Positions 44,572 through 56,046 of a stretch of 64,000 nt of DNA are shown here, piece by piece. Position 1 is the first letter of the stretch; each line of letters opens with the position of its first letter. This DNA comes from Clitoria ternatea (Eukaryota > Streptophyta > Magnoliopsida > Fabales > Fabaceae). Position numbers and translations under genes: made by a program. The DNA lies in contig CM075676.1 in assembly GCA_037962975.1 (NCBI GenBank), positions 27,213,001 through 27,277,000 on the forward strand. Direction: 5' to 3'. The notes under the pieces are model-generated. The model did no database searches, was not told the origin of the DNA, and saw nothing but the letters and a program-made list of their open reading frames with translations.

Positions 44572-46250
44572 ATAATATCCCACTTAATTATTAGATTTTA
44601 AATTATTAATTTATACCCAATTTAACTCAATATCACTTTAAATTATATGACAAATATCAAAAATTCAGATCATGATGTGAAAAAGTTTAAGGAAAAATTT
44701 TCAGCACGCTACTTCCCTGCGCATTGCTCGGTAATTTACGCCCAATTGGAGCTACTAAACTTCAATTGAGGTGAAACCAATTGGTACACCTCCATAAATT
44801 ATTTATCTACAAATGTTATGAAGGGGTTGAGAGCTAATTATGCCCCTAAGTTTGCCCAATTCGTAAAAATGTGAAACCAGTCCATATAAATTTTCAGTAT
44901 GAACACCATGTAGTATTTTGGGAATAACTTGAGTTACGGACCTCCAATTAAGGTGATTCCAATAGGAGAACGTCCGCGACTTAATTATCTATTACTTTTA
45001 TGAAGGAAGCAAGAGCAAATTCCAATCTTGCTTAAGTGAGAATTGGTTCGCTTGAGCGAGAGCCCGATTTTCACATGAGCGAGAAATGCCTCACTTGAGT
45101 AAAAGTTCATCAGAATCTCCCCTCTAGGTCTCACTCAAGCGAGATTGGTCTTGATTGAGCAAAGATAACCCAGAAATCACCCCGACTTTCACCTAGAATC
45201 TCGCTTGAGCAAAAATTTTAGAAACCACGCCTCAAAACCAACTTTCTTGCCCCCTAACTTGTCCGTTTCAACTATGATTACCACGAAACTTCATGGATAC
45301 TATATTTCCCTAACTCTGAACTTAATGGTGCAGTCCGTACTAAAAATTCCAACATATTACCAGATTATGCACTAAATTTTCATTTTAAACAAACTTAGAA
45401 CAACACCATGCACCAAACCCTTTAAATGTATTCCAAAATAAATAAGGGCTATACATCCAGGTTCAAAATGACTTTGGGGACCTATTGGTTCCCTCCGAGG
45501 CTCTAATTCCCGTCGGATCTCCATTTCACACCTCTAGTTCCTAATTTAACCTATTCCCTCACCTAGGCATGCAAGACATATATCCAACAAGATCAAATCA
45601 TCAATTCTATCGTCAACACCAACTAACCATACAATGGATCAATGTTATACATACATGTAATTGCAATTCACCCACCTATCACAATTTAGCATAATCATCA
45701 ATCAATAATGGCTTTGTGCCAATTACTACAATATTCAATATACTAATTCCACCTAATCAATGCACCAACACAATCTCAACATTTATTAACACCATAATTT
45801 TAAACTAACCATACAACACACATTGCTAAGAGTATAACATCATCAAGGTCATCATAAGCAATGAAACTCAAGATTCATACATTACAACTAAAGTATCAAA
45901 TCCATCAAAGTACATCATTACAATACACAGCTTTCATTTCTTGGCATCTGCTTCTCGCTTGGTACTTCCCTCTGAGGCATCTGTGACCTCCCTATTATTG
46001 GCAACTAAAAAGAAAATAAACCACAACAAGGGTGAGTACTGGAAATCATAATTAATATAGAATAACATATATGAAAATAGTACATAATACATCATCCATT
46101 GCCAACACTTTATCATCAATAATACCTTGCCATATCAAAATTATCCCAAGCCCATCAGGCTATATTAAACACCATGCTACAAATCTAATTTAATTTACTT
46201 TCAAATACACAATCGAAATCAAGAATCCTCAAACACTATAACATCCCTTG
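44572..46250 (-). mobile_element. Old gypsy LTR remnant related to the Tekay LTR
   Basis: Starts near TATAATATCCCAC, a decayed form of TGTAACATCC. Near 45030-45200 it carries several variants of TCGCTTGAGCGAGA, and near 46001-46045 a stretch 'CAACTAAAAAGAAAATAAA..AAGGGTGAGT'. The Tekay LTR at 56047 has the same three landmarks in the same order. The rest is too diverged to align, and the right limit is uncertain. Confidence 0.45.
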
Positions 46251-48446
46251 TTTATGTGATACGTCTTTAGACCAAAGGTTAGATGACAGTATGTGTGTGT
46301 GCTCTGTGATGTGGATATTTAGGCTATATATATGTATGTGTGTTTTAGAAGTTTGTTGATAAATAATTTAATTACGAAAGAAAAATATTATATAATATGT
46401 GTGGCAACAAATGCGATGAGTTGTGTGGTTGGCTTGAGCAAGTAATGGATAGTCCAGTATAGAGCCAGAGGCTATTCATGCCCTGAGAAAGTGTTGGAGT
46501 GAGGTTTGGTAATGGTCTTGGTAAGTTTAAAATACCCGGGTGGTACCTGTATTAAAGATTTAATGAAATTGTTAACCATTTGTAAATTGGGTGTGAGCAT
46601 ATTTCACTAATTCTTACCATATTTCACTAATTGACCAGTAAGTGCCACAGATGTCTGATCAGAGTCATTCTTGTTTGAGTATTTATATTGGAAAATTTGA
46701 CATTAATATTTTCTGTAAAAAACCTAAGACCCAATTTCAAGTTGTTTGATCCCTGGGATTTCTTTAAGAATTAAAGTCTGATAACTTGTTTTACGTCTGT
46801 GCACCCTTTAATATTTTGGGTCTATCTCACTCTACAGTTATTGGAATTGAATGATTCTTGTTCTTAAATTTCTGTATCAAAATTTCCAACAACTCTTATG
46901 TTGACCTTGAAATCTAGTTCTTGCTAGATCAATACCAGTTTTTAAGTTAGTGCACTGATCCTGGAATTCTAAGTCAACTAACCTGTTTTCAATATTTTTT
47001 TGTTTTTCTCTTTCACACGACATCGAAATCAAATGATTCTTTTTTTGTAAGTTTTTAAATTTCTATATATACAACTTTGATGAAGGGCCCAAAAGCTAAT
47101 TCCTTGTGCATATTTCCCAATAATTTTTCTAATTATGCTGACCCATAATTAATTGCAAACTAAAACAGTTTCAATCATTGATGCATATCTCTTGCTCCTA
47201 ATATCATATTTTTGCATGCTTTATCTCATTTTGAAGAGGAAATAAAGATCTACAACTTTTGTGTTTTGAGTTTTTCCTAATTCTGGCTGCATCATAAAAT
47301 TAAAATTTTTAAAAGTTTCTACCCACAAAAACACACCACGTTAACTTTCCACTCATATTTGGCCCAATGAGATTACGATGCCTTGCACCATTTGTCCCCT
47401 CACCATTGGACCTATTGCCACTATGGAAAGCTTCTTGATTTCAGCCTTAAGAATTAAGTTTATAATCTATTTTTGCATTTCCCCTTCCAACCGAAACTTG
47501 CTCTTTTTTTCCTTAGCATTGCACTTAAAATTTCTCAAGGGAAGCTCATCAATTTCTCTTGATTCTTCAATCGGTACCATCCTTCTCCTTCATCACTTCA
47601 TTTCCATCAGTATAAGCCTTGATAGAACATCATTCTCCTTCTTTGTTGCATGCTAGATAGAGAGCACAAATAAGCAAAATTGGTGCCATTCTTTGCCTTT
47701 CTCCTCACCGTGAACCATCTAATAGGTAGGGGGAGTAAGATCTTATCTTGCTCATGATTTTAACATGCATGGGGTCAGTGAAAACTTCCCTAATGTTTTC
47801 ACTATTTAGGGGTTCCAAGAATAGGCTTGTTTCCAATGATTTAGTGGCTGAATTTATACTTGAAACCACATGCAAAAGTGAAGGGTTTATGAAAAATGAA
47901 ATGGTGTTCTTGGAACTATCCTTGGTCGTGACCCTTGTCTTGGTTTTCTTTCAATTTTGTGGTACATTTTAGCAATTAATAATGATTATTTGTTGCATGT
48001 AACGAAAAGTTGAATGACCTTAACAATGATGTTTTTTTTAAATGAACCTGCATGTGCTTGCTTTATGAATATAACTTTGTTTTCCTTGTGGTCTATTGTC
48101 TGTGAATGTGATATTAATTTCCTTCCAAATTTTAAGCTTGATTTCAATAATGGATGATGGATATTCAATGCATGTTGCGTAATGATGTATATTCATGTTG
48201 ATGGAGTTCTTAAAAGTATACTCGTATGTTGTTTAATTGTTAAAAAATTTAGTTTTCCTTGTTGTCTCTTGATTGAGGGTTATGCATGATAATTCTTTGA
48301 TTTTAAACAAGAATTTTTAAGCTTAGAAATGTGGTTGACCATGTTAATACATGCTGTTAAGGATTTCGTTTTGGCCATGAGTTAATTGATGTTGAGTTCC
48401 TTACTTACTAAGTATGATATTGGGTTTTGAAGTGTTAAAATTAGTT
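46251..48446. other. Intergenic spacer, nothing recognised
   Basis: AT-rich sequence with short open frames (for example 47378-47656 and 47748-47972) that have no recognisable domain, start context or splice structure. Confidence 0.5.
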
Positions 48447-49357
48447 GGCACTGTTAACCAAGTGGCCTCAAGTACTCAAGAGGGGGGTGAATTGAGTATT
48501 AAAAATTTTACTTTGAATACTTTTGAAGTTGATTCTTTAGTTACTATGTTTATTGAAGATGATAAACTTAATGGCAAGTAGTAACAATTTATACACAAGA
48601 CAAAATAATAAGCGCTTAAAAAGTCTAAGTAATATTCAAGAAATAGAATCAAATTAATCACAACACTATTTATGGTACTTAGAAAGATTTCAAATCGATT
48701 CAAGAATATTACTTAAAGCCAATTTCAACAATGTTAATCGAAATAATGTACAACTTAATATAACATGCACTTAGTCCAAATTAATTAGCAATAATACAAT
48801 AAATCAAGCAAACAAGTTAAGTGCACAAATTAAATGAGTTTAGGGAAGAGAGATTTACAAACCGATATATACGAGTTCCACCACACCGGTGTATGTCTTG
48901 CCTCTAAGCAACCCACTTAGAGGATTTCCACTATTGGAGATTAGAGATACAACTTTGAGCAATCGCGACTTCCTAGTGTCCCACACTCAAGAACCCAATC
49001 CTCACAAGTACAAGGGCACCCCACCCAATCTCTCAATATCACAATTTTACAAGGTTGAAACCCAACCCATAACTCTTAGAAATTTTAATGTTTAGAATAC
49101 AAGAGAAACTCTCAAATAGAGTAGATATACAAATTAAATCTCTCACAAAATAATAACTCTCAAAGAGAGGATATGCAAATTTTGGCACACAATATATTTT
49201 CCCCACAAACTAACTCTCAAAATAATAGCTTCAAAGAAATATGTCAATCAAAGAATAAAGAGAGAGCAAGTAGAAGAGAAAGAAGCAAGGAGGAGGAAGA
49301 AAGCAAATGGAAATGCTTCAAATGCTTGGGACAATTTTTGCCTTCATCTTCCCTTGC

Positions 49358-49365
49358 TATTTATA
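49358..49365 (-). promoter_or_regulatory. TATA box of the solo LTR
   Basis: TATAAATA on the minus strand in a GC-richer setting (GAGCCTATAAATAGCAAGG), about 690 bp into the LTR, as expected for the U3 promoter. Confidence 0.6.
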
Positions 49366-49499
49366 GGCTCCAAAGGCATGGGTTTTGCAATTTTTAATTC
49401 CTTGGGAGCATGAAAGTAAAGCATGCTTGTCTCAATTCAAATTGGCATTTGCAATTTCAATGAAGTTCAGCATGTGGAGTGGAGCATGAGCGTGCAGCC

Positions 49500-49860
49500 G
49501 TGTCTTGAGCTTTCTAATTGGATGAATTGATAAATGAATCAATTCATTTAGTGTTATCTGTGCCTTAATCAGCGTATGAATCAATTTCTATGAGATGTAA
49601 ATTGATTCATGTCATTAAAAATAGAGTTACTGGGCAAAATAACACGCGTGAATCAATTCCCTGTTGCTTTGAATCGATTCATGTGATTAAAAATGCAATC
49701 CTGGACCAATATATACGTGTGAATCGATTCCCCTTTGTATTCATTGTATCATGAATCGATTCATATGTTAAATTCTGCACATTCTTGGCCTATCACATGT
49801 ATGAATCGATTCATATGGCCATTGGATGCTGTATGAATCGATTCATGTATTTGGTACATG
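49500..49860. repeat. Array of TGAATCGATTCA palindromes
   Basis: At least eight full or partial copies of the palindrome ATGAATCGATTCAT (variants AATCAATT, AATTGATTC) at irregular spacings of about 30-60 bp in the solo LTR, upstream of its TATA box. Confidence 0.85.
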
Positions 49861-50056
49861 AATTTTGAAACTTTGTTTCATTTTTTGACATTTCATGAAG
49901 CATGGTTCCAATCCTTTGATCCTTAGGCACTTTGTTGAATATTTTTCACTTCATTTATTGTGTCATTATCAAATTTAATAACTTGACAACATCCTTAATA
50001 TCTCTTCATTTATTGTGTCATTATCAAAACCTACATCAACATATAAATACAGGCAC

Positions 50057-51004
50057 ATTTGTTAAGATGGAAACCGAATGGTGATGATGTATAAAATGCT
50101 TGTTATGCTACTTGAATTAGTTTAGAAATTTTTAGCTATATTGATATGCATGACCGTGAAGTGTATTGAGTTTATTACACTTGATAAAAATAAATTCTTG
50201 ATGATATATTGGTGAATTGTGTTGTTGTGACCAAATGATAGTAAGGGTGGATGCATGCATTTCTCTTGAAGTGACTAAGATTATAAATATTGAGAAATGC
50301 ATATAAGTGATGTTATGAAAATAATGATGTGTAGGATGCAAGTACTTGATTGAAAATAATTAATTTAGGTGCTTGGTGATGTAAGGAATTAATTATGCTG
50401 ACTATTTGAAAAGAAATTGAAAGTCTGGGTGTCGACGAGAACCTTAGTTTAAAAGTATGTGAATTATAGATTGTAAACTTAGGTGAAATGATAGGGCAGA
50501 AGGTTGTTGTTAATTTAATACCCACTGAGTATGAAAATTAATGTGTAAATCTTGCCCAGGTTTGAGAAAGAAAATAGATATAGCCTGTTGTGGTGATATT
50601 GTCCTTATTAAGCCGAGTCTTGTGTATTAAAGCGAAGAAAATATGAGATTTGAGATTTTTGTAAAACCAAAACTTAGATTTATAAATTAATTGCTCTAAT
50701 TATTCAAGACAGGTTTCCAGGTAAAGTTTGATGGGAAATTTAATTAAATTTTTTCTAAAAACTTAAAATGGAGAAATTTATTGTTAAATAGATTCTTTTA
50801 AGTTTGTAATTTCTGTTTACTTAGAAGTTGTAATTATCTGTTGGCAATGAATTTTTAAGTAATCAAATTTTCTTTAAGTTTCAAGCCTTAAAAGGTATTG
50901 CTCTACGATAAACAAAATATAGCAGGGGACACCATTAATGGCCTAAATGATACCTTTTATTATTTCTATTTTATTCAATATAAGAAGTTTCCAAATAAAA
51001 TATT
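50057..51004. other. Spacer, nothing recognised
   Basis: AT-rich DNA between the solo LTR and the end of the copia pol remnant. Part of it may be the 3' untranslated region and LTR of that copia element, but no boundary or polypurine tract was found. Confidence 0.4.
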
Positions 51005-54000
51005 TCAAATTATGTGTTTGGATTTGGAGTGTTGAATGTGATTCTTGGATAGATTTATTGCATCTGTGTTGTCATACAATACAGGGATCTCTTCCTCTTT
51101 GGTTGAGTAATCTTCAAGTTAATACTTCATCCAAAGAAGTTGAGAATAACAACTTGTTGTAGACATGTATTCTACCTCAGTTGTTGAGAGTGCAATTGAA
51201 TTTTGTTTCTTGCTTTCCCAAGAAATCAGACTCTGTCCCAGAAAATGACATCCTCTATTAGTGCTTTTTCTATTTACTCTATCACCTACAAACTCTACCT
51301 CACAGAATCCAAATAAAGAGAACGAGTCTATTCTTTTGTAGAACAACCCAAGGTTAATGGTACCTATAAGATACCTTAGATTCCTCTTCACTGTAAACAA
51401 ATGAGATTCCTTGGGGTTTGATTGGTATCTTGCACATATATAGACACTAAACATTATATTTGGTCTGCTGGATGTTAAATACAAAAAGGAACCAATCATT
51501 CCTTTATATAAGTTCTGATCCACTAGTGTACCAGAATCATCTTTAGTAATTATGCAATTAGGATGCATAGGAGTGCTCGTTGGCTTAGCATCAACCATTT
51601 TAAACTTTTTAAGCAACTCCTTGGTGTACTTCTGTTGATAGATAAAAATGCCATCATTAGTCTGGTTAATCTGCAAACCTAGGAATAATTTGAGTTCTCC
51701 CATCATACTCATTTCAAATTCAGCTTGCATCATTTCAAAAAATTCTTTATATAGACTTACATTAGTAGCATAAAAAACAATATTATCCACATAGATTTGC
51801 ACAATAATAAAGTTTTTGTGAGAGCTTTTTCTAAATAAGATTGTATATAATTTTCTTCTAATAAATCCTTTTGAGATAAAAAAAGAATTGAGCTTGTCAT
51901 ACCAAGCTCTAGGTGCTTTACTAAGTTTAAAAATATGGTTTGGAAAAGAAGTATCTTCAAAACTAAGGGGTTGTTTTACAAAATCTTCTTCAATAAACCC
52001 ATTCAGAAAAGCACTCTTAATATTTATCTGATATAATTTAATTCCTTTATAAGCAGCAAATGCAAAGAAGTATCCTAATAGCTTCAAGCCTGGCTACAGG
52101 AGCAAAGGTTTTAGTGAAATCAATACCTTATTGCTGGTTATAGCCTTATGCTACAAGTCTGGCTTTATTTTTAACAACCTTTCTATCCTCATCAAGCTTA
52201 TTTCTGTAGACCTACTTTGTTCCAATAATGCCTTTGTATTTGGGCCTTGGACAAGGGTCCAAACCTTATTTCTCTCAATTGGTTCATCTCTTCTTGCATA
52301 GCTATGACCTAGTCAGTATCTTCCAAAGCTTTTACCATAGATTTTGGTTCATATTCTGACATAAGAGCCATGGATGACTGATTTAGAAATTTTGATCTGG
52401 TCCTAACTTCAATTGCTTGATCCCTAATGATGAGGTCTGAATGGTGATAAGCCCTGAATTTCCAGTCTCTAGGCTTCTCAATTTTAGACACTGATGGTTA
52501 TTGTTTAGGTCCTCTGTTTCCAACTTTTGTTGGTTTTGATTGAGCAGGACCTATTCTTTGCTGATCTTGTTCAATTTCCTGTAACTACACACCTGTATCA
52601 TTAAGTTTTAGATATGTCAGTTTCCTGTTTGTCTCTTGAAGATCATCAAACTTTACATACATTGATTCCTCAATGGTCTAAGTTCTTGTATTAAAAACTC
52701 TGTAAGATTTTGATGTGGTTGAGTACCCCGTGAATATTCCTTTATAACACTTAGAGTCAAATTTTCCAAGATGATCCTTTGTGTTGAGAATATAACAAGT
52801 GCACCCAAAGGGATAAAAATATGATATGTTGGGTCTTCTTCCTTTCCACAATTTATAAGAGTCTTGTGCAGTATTGGTCTGATAAGAATTTTGTTTATAA
52901 CAAGAAGTGCTCACAACCTCTACCCAGAAATATTTTGGAAGATTATTTTCACAAAGCATTATTCGGGCCATTTCTTGTAGAGATCTATTTTTCCTTTCCA
53001 CAACACCATTCTATTGAGGTGTTCTTGGAGAAGAAAAACTATGAGTTATGTCAAACTTATTGTAGAATTTTTTAAAAAATTCATTTTCAAATTCTCTACC
53101 ATGATCACTTCTTATTGTACCAATACATAATCCTTTCTCATTCTGAATTTTCTTGCAGAAAATATAGAATACTTTCACAGACTCATCCCTGTGGGATAAG
53201 AAGTATACCCATGTCATTCTTGTGTAATCATCAACAATAACAAATCTATACTTTTTTCCTGTCAGACTTTATATCTGAGATAAACCAAATAAATTTAAAT
53301 GTAACAGTTCTAATGGTCTAGTAGTGGAAACAACATTTTTTGTTTTCAAAATAGGTTTTATGTTGTTTCCTTCTTTAGCATGCTTTACAAGGTAAGGAGT
53401 TGTTAAAGGAAATTTTTGGCAGTCCATTAACTAGGTCTTTTCTGTGAAGTTTTGAAATATGTTTTAAACTCAAATGCCCAAGCTTTTTGTGCCAGATCCA
53501 TCTCTCCTCAGAGTTTGAAAACAAACATGTTACATTTTGATTGCTTAGTTCATTCAAGTCAACCTTGTACAGGTTGTGATGTCTGTTTGCAGAAAAGAGT
53601 ATGGTTTCATCATGGTTAATGACTATACATTTTTCTTTGTCAAAAAAGACCTTATACCCATTATCACAAAATTGACTAATGCTCAGTAGGTTACGTCTCA
53701 GACCTTCAACCAAATACATATTTTCAATAACAGGTAAAGGAACTTTACCAACTTTACCAAACCCTATGATCTTCCCAGTCTAGTTGCCTCCAAAGGTGAC
53801 TGTTCCACCTTTAAACTGCTCTAGGTCTAGGAACATAGACCTTATTCCTGTAATGTGATGAGAGCATCCACTGTCCAAATACCAATGTAGAGGCTTTATC
53901 TTTGTCTTTAAGCATATCTGCGATAGGAATAATAAATGATTTTGGTACCTAAATCTTCTTGGGTCATACATGGTTAGTAACATTTTCATTCCTTTTCTTT

Positions 54001-54228
54001 TTTTTTCTTACAATCATTTATTAAGTGACCATGTCTCTTGCAATAATTACACTTTACATGTTTTTTCCTTTTTGAAACAAATAAAGGAGATGAAGATTGC
54101 TTGAAATCATTTTTCTTTACATAACCCAAACCTGGTCTGCTATGGACACCATGGGATTTACCCAAAAGCTTATTCAATTTTTTAGTGCCATTTATAAACC
54201 TGTTTAGGTCTGAAGCAAGTGAACTCAC
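51005..54228 (-). pseudogene. Decayed Ty1-copia polyprotein (SIRE-like)
   Basis: Minus-strand order: gag zinc knuckle (CNYCKRHGHLINDC, near 54040), aspartic protease (WYLDSGCSHHITG, near 53870), GAG-pre-integrase (WHKKLGHLSLKHI, near 53480), integrase core (IRSDHGREFENEF, then ..NGVVERKNRSLQEM, near 53130-52970), reverse transcriptase (52087-51400) and RNase H (about 51250-51005, SLISWESKKQNSIALSTTEV). The RT catalytic YVDD is YVDN, and part of the segment before PRAW is deleted. At least three frameshifts and several stops are present. The copia domain order, with integrase before RT, is clear. Similarity in RT (EFEMSMMGELKLFLGLQI) suggests the SIRE lineage. Confidence 0.9.
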
Positions 54229-54403
54229 TTGCTTCTACAGTTTGATAATTTCATCAGCTTGAGTGTTGTAACATACTTTACACTAGTGCAAAAATTGGAT
54301 ATAACAACGGGATATATTCACGGGTTTAAGTGGAGCAGTGATAAAAACATGCGCGGTGACATTTTTAAAATTATAAGGTGAATGATATAATCAGAGAAAA
54401 CTA

Positions 54404-54573
54404 TATATCCACGGTTAACATCATAACCGTGAACGTACCCATCAATATATATTCACGGTTGAGGAGTCAACCGTGGATATATAGTACCTGAAATATATAT
54501 CCACGGTTGTGTGCACAACCGTGACTATATATTCATGGGTACGTTCACGGTTATGATGTTAACCGTGGATATA
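54404..54573. repeat. Long perfect inverted repeat within CACTA 3
   Basis: Arms of about 38 bp at 54404-54441 and 54536-54573 are exact reverse complements and contain 'CGGTTAACATCATAACCGTG'. The loop holds further CACGGTT/AACCGTG pairs. Confidence 0.85.
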
Positions 54574-55316
54574 TATTGATGTCTATAATCACTGTTGTAT
54601 TTCCAACCGTGGATATATAGTTCAGGGTTTAGGGTTTAATCACTGGGTACTGTATGTCCACGGTTGTTTCTATAACTGTGATTATAGATTTAATATTTAT
54701 CCACGGTTGGGCTCGTAACCGTGGTGATATAGTTAAAATTTATCCACAGTTTTTTGTTCAACCATGAATATATGTGTAATATATTCACGGTTTCAAGCGG
54801 AACCGTGAATATACATCCTTTCTGAAACTTCAAAAGCCGCGCCTTTCAGCCTTTTTTCACTTTCTCTTCTTTTTTTGCGCTGGTTGTCGTCTTCTTCCTC
54901 GTCCTCCTCTTTGCTGGTCGTAGGCTTCTCCGTTCACTTCCTTCTTCTTTCGTGTGCCCTTCTTCTTCTTCGTTCACCATTGTCTGGTAAGTGCTCCCTT
55001 GCCCTTCTTCTTTCGTTCACTTTTTAGCCCTGCTTCGTTGTTATGCTTTATCACCATTGTCTGGAAAACTTGTCTCTCTGTTTGTGTGTAGTCGAACATG
55101 AACGAATATAGGTCTTTGAGTTTGTGTTTTCATTGTTAAAGATGAACTCTGTCTCTGCTTATTTGACATTGCCTGTGACATTGCCTCTATTTTCATGTGT
55201 TTTCATTGTTGTGGTAAATTTTTTTTCAATCTATTTAATAAAAAATTGTAAAAAGGGAGCAACAAGATATCTGATTAGACATGTGTTTTCATTTTTTTCA
55301 ATCTCATTGTGTTTTC

Positions 55317-55366
55317 ATTGCCTGTGACATTACCTGTGACATTGCCTGTGACATTCCCTGTAGTAT
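55317..55366. repeat. 12 bp tandem repeat
   Basis: About four copies of GCCTGTGACATT, with two diverged copies near 55165-55190. Confidence 0.8.
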
Positions 55367-55487
55367 AGATATTATATATGTATAAGATATCTGATTAGAT
55401 AATATTTATGTAACAATTAAAGCAAGCTTGCTGGTTCTGTGTATTCCTCTTAATTAATCATTTTTACAAATTTTGGATGTTACATAT

Positions 55488-56046
55488 TGATCTGTCCCCG
55501 ACCGGGGTATAAGATCCGGTGTCGGGACAGCCTCAAGAGTTGAAGATTGAATGAGATAGAAGACCGGATGAGTGTATCTGGTCTCTCTGATCTGGCCTCT
55601 CGATGTGTGGAGGTCGGTCTTGTTGTCCTGGAGATCCTTCACACCGACCTCTAACGTTAGTGTGGGCGACAGGTGGTGTCACCTACGAAGATTCTCCGAC
55701 GCTCAAGTTAGAAGAGTGTAAGTGAACTCTGTTAATGCTTAAACAGTACAATAGCAAGAGAGAGAGCAAGGACAACGTAACCTTTGACATGTATTGCAAC
55801 ATGTTATTTATAGATGAGCGTGGAAGATGAATCGTTGAGTCTTAGTGGGCCTACTGGTTCTGATAACGTGTATAAAGAGTCAATACGAGTGGGCCAGCAT
55901 TCAGAGTGTGTCAGGAGGCTAGGTGAATTATCAGTGTACTTTTCCATCACATGGATAGAGGATAATCACCTTTTCCGTAAATTCCGCTGGTGATCGTACC
56001 CACTCCTGTCAGTGAACGAAAGGGACATGTTCCGTAGTGCAGAGTG
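55488..56046. mobile_element. Partial LTR of the Tat-like TGATCTG family
   Basis: Begins TGATCTGTCCCCGACCGGGG and follows the LTR at 25974 landmark by landmark (GAGATCCTTCACACCGACC, AAGATTCTCCGACGCTCAAG, GTAGTGCAG). It is clearly more diverged from the two LTRs at 25974 and 31146 than they are from each other. It stops at the point equivalent to about base 500 of the 728, exactly where the Tekay element starts. The missing end is expected beyond the right edge of the window. Confidence 0.85.

Larger units (their letters stand above)
48452..50051 (-). mobile_element. Solo LTR, 1.6 kb, probably copia-type
   Basis: The plus strand reads TGTTAACCAAGTGG...TATAAATACA and is flanked on both sides by GGCAC, an exact 5 bp target duplication (48447-48451 and 50052-50056). 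No internal region or second LTR is attached, so it is a solo LTR produced by LTR-LTR recombination. A minus-strand TATAAATA at 49358-49365 shows that transcription ran leftward. The region 49500-49860 contains repeated TGAATCGATTCA palindromes. A 'TCATTTATTGTGTCATTATC' segment occurs twice near the right end. Confidence 0.8.
54281..55487. mobile_element. CACTA element 3, left part only
   Basis: Begins CACTAGTGCAAAAATTGG, preceded by TTA. Then come about 550 bp of subterminal units TATCCACGGTT / AACCGTGGATATATA in inverted pairs. A TC-rich leader-like stretch follows (about 54840-55010), as in CACTA 1 and 2, then sequence with no recognised gene. No right terminus is seen before 55488, where another element's LTR begins. 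The right half is therefore inferred to lie beyond the nested insertions, outside the window. It sits in the 5' part of the copia element. Confidence 0.8.

Noticed and set aside
54281..55487. Possibility that the CACTA 3 piece is a complete small element
   Set aside because: No right terminus or mirrored subterminal block is present before 55488, so it is treated as an interrupted left half.
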